Assembly: GCA_022316685.1 (NCBI GenBank)
Contig: JAKJHU010000026.1
Location: 806,001 to 870,000 of the forward strand
DNA from: Progne subis subis
Lineage: Eukaryota; Chordata; Aves; Passeriformes; Hirundinidae
Direction of reading: 5' to 3'
Length of the DNA: 64,000 nt
Part shown: positions 35,941 through 48,918 of the stretch, piece after piece
Numbering within the stretch: the stretch's first letter is position 1
How the letters are laid out: every line of letters starts with the position of its first letter
Translations under genes and position numbers: made by a program
The notes under the pieces: model-generated
Database searches by the model: none
Told to the model about the DNA's origin: nothing
What the model saw: the letters and a program-made list of their open reading frames with translations, nothing else

Positions 35941-38900
35941 GCAAGACCAAAAAGCTTTTGACCTCCTAATTAAAACAAATATGTCTGTGGGAAGAGGTGT
36001 AATGCTTTATGTGTTGAACTGAACTTCAAGAGACCTGTTCTAAAGGATTTTGTATGAACAATGGGTTCTTGCTCCATTAGTTTATACTTTCTCTCCCCAT
36101 ATGAAAATGATTTTGTCTACGGTTTCATATCAGTAGATATATTTTCTTATGCATGTCAGGTGCTCTGATTGTGTTCTGGGGAACAAGGAAGAAAAATTAA
36201 TAAATAAGCAGTTAAATGTAATTTGTTAGACTATACAATCTGTTAATCAGAAATGGGGATTTAAAAAAACACTAATTCCTTTTTATGCTTTAAATATTTT
36301 GTTGTTAACTGAGACAGAAGAGTAATTGAGTAACATAAATTTGCAACTGCTAGTAGGAACTTCAACTCACCATTGTGTATAATCCGTGGAAGAGGTAGAT
36401 TTGCTCATTGTGTCATGCACTGATATTTCTTTGGGCCTTATAGATTGCTGGTGGTCATTCCCTTTTATCTTTCCTGATATTCTGTAGCTCAAGAGACAAT
36501 TTTATGTCTATGTCTTAGTGCTCTAATGATTAAGTCAATGGCTATTTCTTGGCATACTTTCTGAAGACAGAGAGCACATTTAAGCTATGGTTTCACTTGG
36601 ATATTGAAATGCTATGACAAAAAGTTTTGTGGGTTTTTTTGGCTTGACAGTACCATCAACACTGTTGATTGTACTGCCTGTTATTGCCTGTTAAACCCAG
36701 AGAAATATAAAAAGTACTGCAGCAACCAATGTTCAGGAAAATACACACAAATTAAATATATGTCAAGAAACCCACTAAGAGAAAAAAAATGCTTAAAAGT
36801 GATGGAAAAGTCAGTATTAGCGCTTTCCTCAGGGGCATAAATCAGGCCAACATGTGGTTTGGAGTAAAAAAGCATCCAAGTTATACAATGGAACATATTT
36901 TTGATAAGATAAAATATAGAAACAGCATAAAGAAACATTTTGGTTAGGCACTAATAGATATGGAACATTCACAGAAAACACTGAGGAAATGTTTTTATTT
37001 ATTACAAATACATAATTCATAATAAAAGCAATGTGTAACTCTTCCATATTTATGGTAACAACTGAAATATAAATATAGCCCTGCACACACATTGTCTGGC
37101 ACAGCATAATGAATTTACCGTATATACTGTGAAAGTTAATGTCATGGGTGTGGAAAAGCCTATAGTATTTTGTTAGGTTGTTTGGCTAAAATCCAGCTGT
37201 AGCATCTATTTTGAAGAAATGCCTTCTTCAGAGCAAGTAACATATTATATATATTTCAACCATCATGAGCCTGTTGTCCAAAAATAACTGCAACAGTTGC
37301 CAGAAAACATTTATTTGAATTGTAAATCCTATTTGTTAGAGAATATATAGGCAGGATGTATGTTGCAGGATTATTGCCCAGTGTTATTTTTCAATGATGT
37401 CACATGATTAGCTTGTAGGATGATCCATTCTTGGGAAAAAAATCTCTGGCTTATTCAATAAGGCTTGAGCCATGAATGAAAATAAATTCTTCAATCATGG
37501 CCTACTGATACTGACTGTTTTTTAACATAAAGAAAAGAGCATAGAATTTGCCTTCTTTCTTGGATGATTAAGGCAGTAATAGTAACAGATACAGATGATG
37601 CTTGTTCTTCTAAAGCACATGTAGAAGAGTGGAGGAGCCTGGTGTCATCTGAAATGTCAGCCCTTCTATACCTCACTTTCTCAGTAAAGAAAGAGAGGAA
37701 GTTTGGGACTGGATGCATAACTGTTATGACAGGACAAGAGGAGTTGGTAGGACTTTTCTTTCTTAAAAAGCTTTATGTGGCAGGTAGAAGACAGACCTTT
37801 GAGTCTTTGGAACTATGGTTTCAGACATAAATTTTTATCTAGTGTTGGAAAAGCACATTAGAATTTTTTTGTCATTTTTACTAGATAAAATGCAAATACA
37901 AATGAGAAACTTCCTCCCCCAACCTTTTCTTTTCACCATTTCTCCATCTCTGTTGCTGATTATCTGACCACATTGGACTTAGGTTTTTATAATTTGTGTA
38001 AAATATCTTCCTCAGTGTTGCAGGAGGCAGTACTGTCCGGAAAATAACTCTCCCGGTGTGGTAGAAGAAAGCAATCAGTGCTTGATTAAGATTTTATTAC
38101 AAATCAGCTTAGTTTGCTGGCCTTGTTAAGAAAATAAGTTTTCCCCAGGAGAACTTAATTATTTTGGATGTTATTTTGGACTATACTTGCTTTTTGAAGA
38201 TCCTTTTATATCATTGAAGTATGACATAGTATTTGATCCTTCTTATATTCATATATACAAGTGCTTTTCCCAAATGTTTTAGCAAAAGGACAGTCCTGAT
38301 GTAAACAGAGACTCTTTGAATTATTCCACAGAGGAAGATTTCAATATGTACATAATATATTTTCACTGTAAATCAGATTGAAAATAACATATATCTTGTA
38401 TATCTGCATACCTTCCTGTTTCTATTTGCTTCTATTTCTGTCATAGTACAGAAAGAATCAGAGGAAGAAAAAGAGAGAAAAAAGAGTTTTTAACAAGCTT
38501 TCATCAATCAAGAAATATTCTTTGCAAAAATTCAACCTTTGTACAAGATGCATAGCAATATTTAATGGGAATATTCTGTTAATGATGAATTGCAGGTTTT
38601 TTGGGGGAAAAATGCATCAAAAGACAGTCACTGGCATTTCTTTTCTCCCTAACTGTGAGAAAATGTTCAGGACCACATACTGCAGAAAGAAGGTCTGAAA
38701 TGGGACAAATATCAATCAACAAATATAAAAGATGTTTAAATTTGCCTGCTGTTTCACAGATAAATTGATATTGTAAAAAGATCTCTCTTTTTCTGACATT
38801 ATTGAAGAATAACAGGTCACTTATATCTTAACCTTTCAGTTCTTAAAACTTGCTAAACATTTTTAGAATTGAGACTGATGTCTTGTGTATCGTTCTGCCA

Positions 38901-38955
38901 AAGTGTTATGTGGGCATATGAGAATACACTAGATTGTGTGCAATTGTGTTGGATA

Positions 38956-40103
38956 ATTTGATAAACCTCTTGGATGGGATGGACAGTCTGCTATAAGAAG
39001 TACGGAAATTACGGAAGTCTACCGTGACTTCAGCAAGTCTTTTGACATTGTCTCTCATAACATCCTCAGAGGTAAACAGAGGAGATGTGTGTTAGATGAA
39101 TGAACAGTGAAGTGAATAAAGAACTGGCTTAATGGCAGAACTCATAGGATCATGATCAGTGGAGAAGAATCCAGTAGGAGGCCTGAAGTCAGTGCCATTC
39201 CCCAGGGCTGAACACTTAAGGGGTCCATTCTTGTTCAACTTTTTTACCAACAACCTGGAGAAAGGAATAGAATGCACCCTGAGCAAGTTTGCTGATGATA
39301 ACGAAACTGAGGAGGATGGCTGATACACCTGAAGCCTGTGCTGACATTAATTAGGACCTTGATAGTCTGGAGAGTTGGGCAGAACTTAGTAAGGTCCTGC
39401 ACCTGGGGAGGAATAATCCCAAGAAAAAATACAGGCTGGAGCTGACCTACTGGAGAGAACTCTGTGGAGAAGAACCTGGGAGTATTGGTGGATGAACATA
39501 AGCCAGCAGGGCCCTTGTGGCCAGGAGGGCCAACAGTACCCTGGGGTACATCAGGAAGAGTGTGGCCAGCAGGTCAAGGGAGGATCCTGATCCCTTAAGT
39601 GTCCTACCTGGAATAGTGTGTTCAGTTGTGGTCTCTACATTTCAAGAAACACAAGGAGCTACTAGAGAGCATTCAGTGGAGGCCACAAAGATGGTTTGGG
39701 GTTTGGAGTCTCTCCCATATGAGGAGAGACTCTGGGAGCTTGGCCAGTTTAGTCCAGAGAAGAGAAGAGTGAGAGGGGATCACTTCAATACATAAAAATA
39801 TCTCAAAGGCAGCTGTCAGGAGGGTGGGGCCAGGCTCTTTTCAGTGGTGCCCAGTGACAGAATGAGCAATGGCCATAAACTAAAGCACAAGAAATCAACA
39901 TGAGGAAAACCTTCTTTACATTGAGAGTGGCAGAGCACTGGAACAGGCTGGCCAGTCACGTCATAGATTCTCCCTATCTGGAGACATTTAAAACTTAACA
40001 TGGTCCTATGTAACACACTCTAAGTGACCCTGTCTTGGCAGGGGGGTTGGACACAATGACCTCCAAGGTCCCTTCCAACCCTTAGAGTGTGTGATTCTGA
40101 GAA
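38956..40103 (+). mobile_element. CR1 LINE, 3' 1.1 kb, with RT remnants
   Basis: A sense-strand copy of the 3' half of CR1. Read in shifting frames it shows reverse-transcriptase motifs: DFSKSFDIVSHNIL near 39027-39070 and SKFADDNET near 39280-39310, where FADD is the catalytic core. Further on come CR1 phrases such as GGGTACATCAGGAAGAGTGTGGC, and the copy ends with GACCTCCAAGGTCCCTTCCAACCC and TGTGATTCTGA, the CR1 3' terminus. Frameshifts and stops (for example after CCCCAGGGC near 39206) make it non-functional. It is 5'-truncated near 38956. The 92-codon opening at 39517-39795 is an out-of-frame remnant. Confidence 0.93.
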
Positions 40104-41022
40104 GTACAGTTAAGTAGTAAGTATAAGCATATTTGTAAGAATGAATTTTGAAACTTCTTTTTAACTGCTTTGTGATAACCAATTGCAGTTATGTAGCAGA
40201 AGGGAAATGCAAGTATAAAACAATTGCAGTATTTTCAAAACACAGCCTTTTACTTTATTAGCAACAAAAGAAAAATAGGAGGTTTCAGATTAGTTAACTC
40301 CAGACTGTTAAGAACTATTGCTTGTGACACATTCACGTCTTCTAATTCTTTTTTTCATTGTATCTGCATTATGTGAGAGAAGTAAATTCCTTGATTATTA
40401 TTGAACTGCCCTGGTAGAAACCTTCCACTTGCCCTGGTAGATAAATTGGTTTACTGCATCTTCAGGAGTTAAGTTCCTCTTTCTTATAGTTATTGCTGGT
40501 TTAGTGTGATAAAATGTTTTTCATTTAAAATATAAATGATGTCATTTAAAACCATATGTACAGGATATGTATTAAAAGAAATTAGGTAGTTACATTTTTA
40601 AGAGAATGGTTGATGGTGAATCATTATGTCCTCTTTATAAAAACTAAAATTCTAATTCTGGCTGTCAGAAATTCCAGTTCGCAACAAAGGTATATAAGTT
40701 TTTTAGATCAAACAAAGAAAAGTAGCAGTAATTGCAGGAAGATACAGTTTTAAACCTGAGGCTTTTTTCCTATTAATAAGCAAAGCAAATAGAATATGTA
40801 ATTTCCAGGTGAATTTAGACTTCAAAGAAATGCTTGAACTCAGTAAGATATCATCACATTCCCCCCCACAGTCTGAATCTTTGCTTGAAGCTGTTGTCAT
40901 TGGTAGGGGTTCTCTGACTGTTTGAATGTATGTGTGGGGTTTAGGGGTTTTGTGCTGGTTTTTGAAGACCCTTGTGTCAAAGGTCAGGCAAAACAGTTAT
41001 ATCTCATTAAAGTTCTCTGTAT
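40104..41022. other. Intergenic DNA
   Basis: AT-rich with no gene or repeat recognised. It separates the CR1 copy from the next LTR. Confidence 0.5.
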
Positions 41023-41658
41023 TGATATCATCTCAGAAAATGTAAAATTTCTTCTTAGTACCTAATACAGTGCTGTATTTTGGATTTATTATGAGAACAA
41101 AGTTGATAACACATTGATGTCTGGGTGGTTGCTGAGCAGTGTTTACCCTAAGTCAAGGACTTTTCAGTTTGATATGCTCTGCCAGTGAGCAGGTGTACAA
41201 CAAGCTGGGAGGGAGCATGGCCAGGAGAGCTGACCCAAACTGGCCAAAGGGATATTCCTTACCACAGCGCATCATGCCACCCCATATAGCCTGAGGTGTT
41301 GGCTTGAGCTGTTGGCTGCTGCCTGGAGACAGGATGGGCATCAGTCAGCATATGGTGAGCAACGGTATTGTGCATTGCTTCTTTGTCTCAAGTGCTCTTT
41401 CTATCTCTCATTTTAATTAAAATTATTATTATTGTAAATAATATCTTTAGCATTCGCTATTATTATTGTCATTATACTAACAATGGTGGTGATGGTGTGG
41501 GTTTTTCTTTTTTTTTTTTTTTTTTACCATTATTAATCTGTTCTTATCTCAGGGTTTACTTTCTTTTTACTTTGATTCTCACCCCCACTGAGGTCAGAGG
41601 AAAGATGTAAAAGATCAGCTGCATGATATTTATTTGTTGTCTGGGTTAAACTGCAACA
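41023..41658 (+). mobile_element. Passerine-type LTR, about 640 bp
   Basis: The order GTACCTAATACAGTGCTGTA, TTGATAACACATTGATG, TGCTGAGCAGTGTTTACCC, AAGTCAAGGACTTTTCAG and CCCAAACTGGCCAAAGGGAT follows a common songbird LTR that I recognise. A degenerate TATA-like CATATAGCC lies near 41284. The end is GTCTGGGTTAAACTGCAACA. I could not find a target duplication, and the 5' edge is degraded, so it is a solo or truncated copy. A T run at about 41510-41526 lies inside it. The openings at 41153-41341 and 41368-41610 are readings of the LTR. A scrap of the same family is at 16259-16396. Confidence 0.8.
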
Positions 41659-44600
41659 ACCTAATAGGACCAGATGTGAAACGTAGGAAGGAAGTCTCTA
41701 CCTCTAACCAGACCCAGGGAAAGAAAATGAAACTTATCAAAAGCATAATCAGTGCTGCACTTCTAGAGATTTTTTTTAAAAGACATAGGAAATAACTTTT
41801 TTAAAAAAAGAGAAAAATCCCAAACTCTGGCTTACAACAAAAACAGCTGTTGATAGATTTAGTTGCTTTGGGTGAACTGATGAATCTGTGTGATGTCAGT
41901 GAAACATTACCAAATTATATACCCATAACAATGGCAAATGAATTTGCCTGTTTCCTCACTAAGATTTAACACAATTGATGAAATCCTTTAAAAACAATAC
42001 AGTAAGTGACTTGCCTAAATGAAACTGGTATTTGGCACCACTGAAATGGCAGCATGCTTCAGAGAAAGTAATTCACAGTTATTTAAAAAGCAACACAATT
42101 TATTTTTCACTTTTTGACTTACTGGGACACTTTTGAAGTCCTGCCTTGCAAGTTCTTCTAAAGTACATAACTCTTTAGGCTCTCAACTTTATGAAGAATT
42201 TTGTCCTTTAATAGAAAATTTGTAGGTTAGTTCTTCCCTGGCACGACACAACTGATCTGCAGACGGAAGAGCATTTTTTCTGCAGTGGAACAGTTTAGTT
42301 TAATGATTAAGTCATTCTTGAAGCACCCATAGGGTACTCTATTCTCAAGTTGTTTTTAAGAATGTACATGAGTAGAAACTATGCTTTTCTCAGCTTTTTG
42401 GGCAAAATTAGAGCCTATGGCTTTTGCCATTTTCATGATGTTCTACTGCCTCACTTAAGCAAGCCTGAACATTGAGGGTGATGGGCATTAACTAAAAGGA
42501 GAACAGTTGCAAAAGTCCTTGACGACGTTAAAATACTATCCTTTCCTTGTACACAAAGCAAGATGTTTTAAAAATAGAAATGGTCTCCATCTTTTCATTT
42601 CTAATACACAAAGGCAATCACTTCAAATTTTATAGACAAATGTGCGATGCTGTAGACTTATTTTCTATTTTCCATGACTGTGATCCCCCATGCTGAGGGT
42701 CAGTGAATATTGCATAGTAAGATATGCATTTCTACATCTTCTAGGTGTTTGTTGTTTTTTTTTTTTTTTTTTTTTAATTAAGTGACTTGCTATTTCATGT
42801 CAATGCTGGGAATGCCAAACACTGGTTTGTAGGAAGAGTCTGATGCCAAAAATAGCTAAGGGCCTGTCTTATCATTTGCAACTAAAAGTCACATTTGAAA
42901 AGCAACACCTCCAATGATTAAATGGGTCTAGATGCCCTTTTTTGGACCTTTTCTATTTATATTTCTTTACGCTTCTGGAATTACCCAGTTCTTCCATGTG
43001 TTCCATGTTTTATAAGACACCAAGTGTAAGTACTTCCTGGGTTTGATTTTCTTATTTTCTTTTCTTTTTCTTTCCCTTCAAAAGACTATATGGTGCAGTC
43101 AGTCCTGACACTTAAAAAAATATTTTTCTTTAAATTCATATCCTATTCTTAATTCCTTTTAAAATAGGTTTTCTTCTTCTACCATCTAGGAACATTTGAT
43201 TTTGTTATTTTTTTTCCTATCTAATATATTGCATAAAAGTGTACTTCTCCTACCCAAGTCAAGTTATTCAACTGAAGGGGCTTTGTTTACTGTTTGTAAT
43301 TTTATATTTGGGATTGTATTCAACTCTTTTATATGGTGTCCTGACCATGGAATGTCAGGACACCTTAGAATTCTAAAGAAGAGCCCTTTGTAGCACTCAA
43401 AAAAGGGATGGTTAAATTCTATTCATTGTGCTGTCAGGGAAATGAGATGACACTTTAATATGTAGGAATGGGCATTATACCCTGTTCTGAATGCTGCTCT
43501 GAAGCCAGCCCAATAATTTCTTTAATACAGGATCATTTTGTAAGAAAAAAAAAGGTAGGAAAAGTGTACAGGAAAAATGTGGGCAAAATCAAAAAAATTA
43601 TGCCCCTGGGCATGTGTTAGGGTCAATTTTAGCTTGTCCAGGCAATCGTCCAGTAAAAAAAAAAAAAAACCAACAAAAAAACCACCTCCTATAATCTGCA
43701 TAAAATTTCAAAGCCTTAAACAAGACTTAAAAGATTTTTAACTTTTTGGTATGGCTTATTGCCCAAGGATGAATTTCATCCTTGCATACACATTGCAAAT
43801 CTAGCTGTTTACTTTTGTCTGTAAAAAGCATTTTGAGACTATATATTCATTGTCTAATGCAGTAAGATACTGACGTATTCATAATTGAAAGTTCTCCTTC
43901 CTGAAATGCTAAAAAAGATTTAAAAGCATAGGTTCAAATCCTCTAATCACTATGTGAATCACTATATGATTTTATTTGGATATACAAAAGAGGTGGATAC
44001 ACTGCTGTAGGCATGTTTTGGTGGTATTTCTGGAATTTCATCAGTATGATGTTTATGCTTTATGTCATGTTTCTAGGTGAATTCTTTGTAGTGTATTCAC
44101 CTTGGATGTAATTGCTCCAGTGTGCTTCTCTGGAGCACCATTTCTTTTTACCTTGTCTGTTTACATCAATTTCAGATGTTGAATACCCACAGGCAAGGAA
44201 CCAGACTTCCTACATGATTATTATTTACTGTTATATGGATTAGTTCTTTCACAAGTATTGTGCATTTTCTATGTATGTCACTGGGAAGGTTTCCAAAAAT
44301 CTGACCAACTATGTTTGGGGAGCTAGTCAGAAGATGGATACTTATTTTCAGAGGTAATGAAGACCTCAGATTATCTGGAAAACAAATTTATCTCAGTAGA
44401 AACTGAATGCAACTGATAGGGTTTTGCCAACATTTACCAAAGTGTCTTGTCTCTATTTTTAACCTTGTAAATGTGTAGCAAAAGTCTTTCGCAGCTTATA
44501 TTCTGGCATGGCACCTGTCCTCTCTGCTGTCTTCTCTGGTTCCAGCAGCTTGCAAGATCCAATCTTTCATTAGATATAATAATAAAAAAATTTTGAAAGT

Positions 44601-46108
44601 GAATAGCCTACATGCTTGGGTCCTACTGTACAAGGCAGTAAGTTTTCCCTTTATGCTATAATCCCTGCCGACTGCTGCTCGGTGCTTTTACTTTAAAGAA
44701 GCAGCGCAGCCATTTCCATTTCAGTACTGCCCAAGCAGCCTGCTGAGTCGGAGCACACTGCTGATTATTCTCACTGCATAGAGATTTTTGTTTTGTGCCT
44801 GTTTGGATTTCAGTGCCTTCTCTGAACACTCACTTCAATCTTATGTCACCACCAAGGTCATTTTTCATTTTCCAATTCATGTTCCTGTGGTTCTTAGTTG
44901 CTTGGAGAGAGTCACATGCCTGCAAAGTCTAACAGCTGCGTCTGCCTCAAATGCTCTCAAATGAAAGCAAAAGTGAAAACTTAGCTTCTGGAGATTCATG
45001 CTTGAGCAACAGAGGAAGCCTTTTACCGCATTTGACTCTTCCAAAGAACTCTAACATCCTTGAGAACATCAGCTCCAGGGTTCTTGGCAAAAGACATCTT
45101 CCTCTGCCTTTTTCAGGTATCACCAGTAATAATAAGACTTCATGTCACTCTGCAGCTGTCTGTAAGTCTTCCTAGCTGTTCAAGCTCAGCCTGAAATCCT
45201 TTCTGTTGCTACTAAATTTTAGATGATGGTCTGCAAAATCAGAGCCTTGCAGCACTCCACCAGCACCAGTTCTTCAAGCAGCAGCTTTGGCTTTTCTGGC
45301 ATAATTTTTGAGAAGAATGCTCACTTTGTGCATATCTGGGTTGATTACACATGCAGAAGAGCACTGACAGAAAAAACTTGGTCATCAAACAAAGAAAGAG
45401 TGGCTACTGAGGCCACCAAAGTGCTGTGTTTTACTCTGTAGTTAACTAAAGCAGTCTGGTTTTCCCTCTTACCATAGGGACAACTTGAAACGGACAAGTA
45501 TCAGCACATTTATATGTATTCAATGAAAAAAAAGTTAACTATTGGGCAAATGTGCATAACCAATAACTTCTTGCAGGGAACAGTGGTGTATTTTAGCATT
45601 AACATCTGCAGTGACAATGTTGAATGCACTTACCTACTCTTTAAAAATTAATTAAGTTGCCTCCTATATACCTAAGATAAGGTCATGTTTTACTTCATCA
45701 CCATGGAAGCCTGGAAACCATTTCCTTTGTTCTAGGCTGGCAATTATTATTTTGAGTGATGCAAAGCTTTCCATGAAATATTTATTCTACTTTCTCTGAG
45801 AGGGCAGGATAAGGTCTGAATTTTGGTTTAATCATTCTTCTGAAGTTACCAACACACTTGTCTGTTTTTCTGCTTTCAATCTTACGATTCCTTTTTTTTT
45901 ATTAAACAGTACTCTGTCTTTAAGTTAATAGGGAGGAACTGGTTTTGTAGTGACAAAACCATAGACTCCAAATGTATCTCTAATACTTTGTCTTTCAAGC
46001 AAAAATGTAAGCAATAAATATACAAAGTTTTTATAAATAAAAATTAACAAAACATAAATTCCTAACTGTTGATGGCCAATTTAAAAGCAGAAGATTGATA
46101 TATGTTTA
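41659..46108. other. Intergenic DNA with one hairpin
   Basis: AT-rich, with T runs (42755-42775) and A runs (near 43655). A perfect inverted repeat is at 43335-43364. A less AT-rich block at about 44650-45445 has two neighbouring plus-strand openings (44951-45175, 74 codons; 45223-45441, 72 codons) in different contexts, without known motifs. It could be a conserved non-coding element or an old repeat. No gene can be supported. Confidence 0.45.
43335..43364. repeat. Perfect inverted repeat, 11-bp arms
   Basis: GGTGTCCTGAC (43335-43345) pairs exactly with GTCAGGACACC (43354-43364) across the 8-base spacer CATGGAAT. Pairing stops at a T-T mismatch on both sides. Confidence 0.85.
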
Positions 46109-46430
46109 TGTCTTGGTTTGAAAAGACAGGTATCTGCTAGGAAGAGGCAGGCCTCTCTAGGAATCCCTTCAGTGTTATTATAATTTGGAAGATTAAAAAA
46201 ACTTTTCAGTCAGAGCTATGGGGAAAGGAATAACAGTCCTTTAAATGAAAAGCTCTTGTGATGAACAAGGTATTAGGATGACAAAGAAATTTGGTTTCAC
46301 AGATACAATGTTTTAAATTGTTCTCGTGTACATTTTGGTTATATTCACAGGAAGTGGGTTTAGCATAAGGAGCTATCTTAGTCTTGCAAAATAAATATAT
46401 AAATTTTATACATGCAGAAAAGACTTGTAA
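46109..46430 (-). mobile_element. LTR scrap, same end as 8146
   Basis: TGTCTTGGTTTGAAAAGACA followed by GTATCTGCTAGGAAG, TATTATAATTTGGAAG and GGAATAACAGTCCTTTA matches the first part of the element at 8146 and the same passerine LTR pattern. After about 46250 the resemblance is lost, so only the terminal part of the LTR (its 3' end on the minus strand) is certain. Confidence 0.6.
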
Positions 46431-48225
46431 CATGGAGGGAGTGCTTATCTGAGGTTTTATATCTTGACATCATCTCAACCATTATCTCAGAAATTTAAAC
46501 TAATTTAATCATAAAATTATACTTTTCAGTGGAGATTGGAAAAAAAAATCTTAATTGAGTAAAGGATCTCCTATTGTTAAAACAATTTATGGTAAAACTA
46601 CATTTGAGAATTTTGACTCCTAGGGGAAAAAAAACAAAATCGTGACATATGTGATGTAAACATAGTGATAATGTTGATGAATGAAAAAGTAAAATAGGAT
46701 TTGAAGACCTGTTAAAAAAAAAGTTTGAACAAGGAGGTATATAAACAGGATAATCAAATAAATCTAAAATTAGGATTATGAACCCTCCATCAAGTCATTG
46801 TAAATCAAGAATTAATAGGCTGTTCATCTGGTCCAGATGAAGATTCTTCCACCAAGAGAAGACTTGGCAGAAACTCACACATCTGTAACAATTCTGTGGT
46901 GAATCTGTTCCCAGTGTAACACATGAACCTGTAATATCTGAGTAAAGGACCTCAAAGTGATCTCTAAAGAACTTTTGTTGTTGTTGTTGTTGGACAAATT
47001 AAGAAGAAAGCAATTAAACTTTCTTAATGAACGTACATCTTTATCCAGGAGTGATTGCAGGACTTATTAAGACGGAATAAGACTTAAATAATTTTCACAA
47101 GAAGTATTAATATATTATGTCCCATACCTTCTTGTACATATTTACAAAATAAGCCATACTTCTCTTGGCCTTTTTTTTGTTTGTGACTTGAAAAATAAAT
47201 TGAGGCAATAAATTGTAATGTTTCCCAAGCTGGGAGTGAATGAACCGGAGTATCTTCTTAAATCGTTAACATTTATATTATCTGACATGGAATATGACCC
47301 AGTAGAATTCATATTAATGGACAGAAGAGGGCTAAACGACTCAAGAAAATTGCTTGAGTGGAAACAAATATGGCAGTGGCATCTTGTAGGTCCCCAAATC
47401 TGTTTATAGGGTTGTCACATGTATGCTCTGAGTGCATTCTTACTGAAGAAGGGAAACTGAATTCCTATTTGTGATATTGAAAAATTGACGACAGGCATAC
47501 TGTGAAATGTGTCTGATCAGTCTTTAGAAATATTTGATGTTCAACAGGTGAGGGTTAATGTCAAGAAAGCAGTTCAACCTGTGTATGTCTTCATACAGAG
47601 TGATGGTAATAAATGGTTTTGACTGCAGATTGGTTCCAAAGATAGATTCTGACTCAGCAATCTTTCATTGCCTTCTATTTCATACAGACTAGGAACTTGA
47701 GTGGAGGCTTCAGCTCATATCATAAAAACTCAGCACCCTTGAATTGTACTCACTTGTCCAGTGATGAGATATTAATATATTTCCTCATTAACGTAACAAT
47801 TATGGGCATATTCATTGCCATTTGTGCTTTTTTTGCTCTGTTACATAGGGTTACGTAGATAGCTTTCCCCTGATGTCCTGTCTACTCCTTTTGGTGTCTC
47901 ACACAAAATGGGCATAATCCTGCGCAAATAAGGAACATCAAAAGTAATTTCACATGGAATACAGTTTATATTCATCCTGAGGTAAAATTTTACTGCTAAT
48001 TTGAGGTACTTTTAAGTAAAAGAGGAAACAAATTTCACAGAACTCTGGAAGTAAGAATAGATAGTTGATTTCACTGCTATTTTAACAGGTACTCTGGTAG
48101 CTAAGGCTGCTACTGAAAATCTACAGGAAACTCAAACTCTATCTTTTATTTCCCTCTCTGAGCAGACTTCAGTATATATTGTTTAGATATTTAGACTCCT
48201 GGGGATAGTCTCAAAGGAAGTGCCT
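46431..48225. other. AT-rich intergenic DNA
   Basis: No gene recognised. A short (TTG)n run lies at about 46976-46991. The 63-codon opening at 47218-47409 has no motif. Confidence 0.5.
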
Positions 48226-48308
48226 GATAGATATATAGATATAGATAGATATAGATATAGATATAGATATAGATATAGATATAGATATAGATACAGATAT
48301 AGATATAT
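48226..48308. repeat. (ATAGAT)n microsatellite
   Basis: About 80 bases built from the hexamer AGATAT/ATAGAT, with tetramer GATA interruptions and one ATACAG unit. Confidence 0.92.
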
Positions 48309-48341
48309 TTTTGTTGTTGTTGTTGTTGTTGTTGTTGTTGA
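48309..48341. repeat. (TTG)n microsatellite
   Basis: About ten TTG units, directly after the ATAGAT array. Confidence 0.92.
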
Positions 48342-48876
48342 GCTGCTGCAGCTTTCATGAGTATTTGGATATTAAGTCAAAAGAAGAAAAATAAAGTCTT
48401 CCTGTAATATGGTGATTAGGCACTCACTTGTTTTTCTCCAGGTTTTCAAACTAATCTCACTATAATTCTGCACTCTTAAAAGACCAGAGAAAGGAAATTA
48501 AATCAGATGCATCAAACTCCAATGACAAGCTTTTGCTTTCAACTGCTGTAAACTCATTTTTGATAGTTAATCTTCTTCTTTGTCGGATAGAAAGAATTAA
48601 ATTAAATTGCACAAGTGACTTTTGGTACACTGTGTCCTAAATTTCTGTCAGCAATGATTCACAAATTGGTTGCCAAAAAGCCATTGGTAAGGCCTAAGAA
48701 AGTTAAAATATTTATAACCAGGTAATGTTATTTCCCAAATTCTTAATTTGTGGTAGGAGGGAAGAATCTGGAAATAACTTCTAACTTTTCTCTTGGTTTA
48801 CAGAATTACATAAAAATTAAAATAAATATACACACAGAGATGTATATATACATAAAGTATATATGCATATATGCAT

Positions 48877-48882
<6 letters not shown>

Positions 48883-48915
<33 letters not shown>
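48883..48915. repeat. (TG)n microsatellite
   Basis: About 16 TG units, preceded from about 48830 by an imperfect ATAT/GCAT alternating purine-pyrimidine stretch. The minus-strand opening at 48806-49009 is a translation of this repeat (a run of HT). Confidence 0.92.

Positions 48916-48918
<3 letters not shown>

Larger units (their letters stand above)
31511..38955. other. Long AT-rich intergenic stretch
   Basis: No gene recognised. Simple repeats include a 40-base A tract (31984-32023), a shorter A run at 33003-33019, and A-rich plus (TA)n sequence at 35890-35940. The largest opening, 161 codons at 33998-34483, has no recognisable domain and starts in a T/G-rich simple stretch. Paired openings at 37491-37830 overlap on opposite strands. 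Confidence 0.5.

Noticed and set aside
48226..48341. CRISPR-like or spaced direct repeats
   Set aside because: These are uninterrupted microsatellites without spacers, in an avian nuclear sequence.
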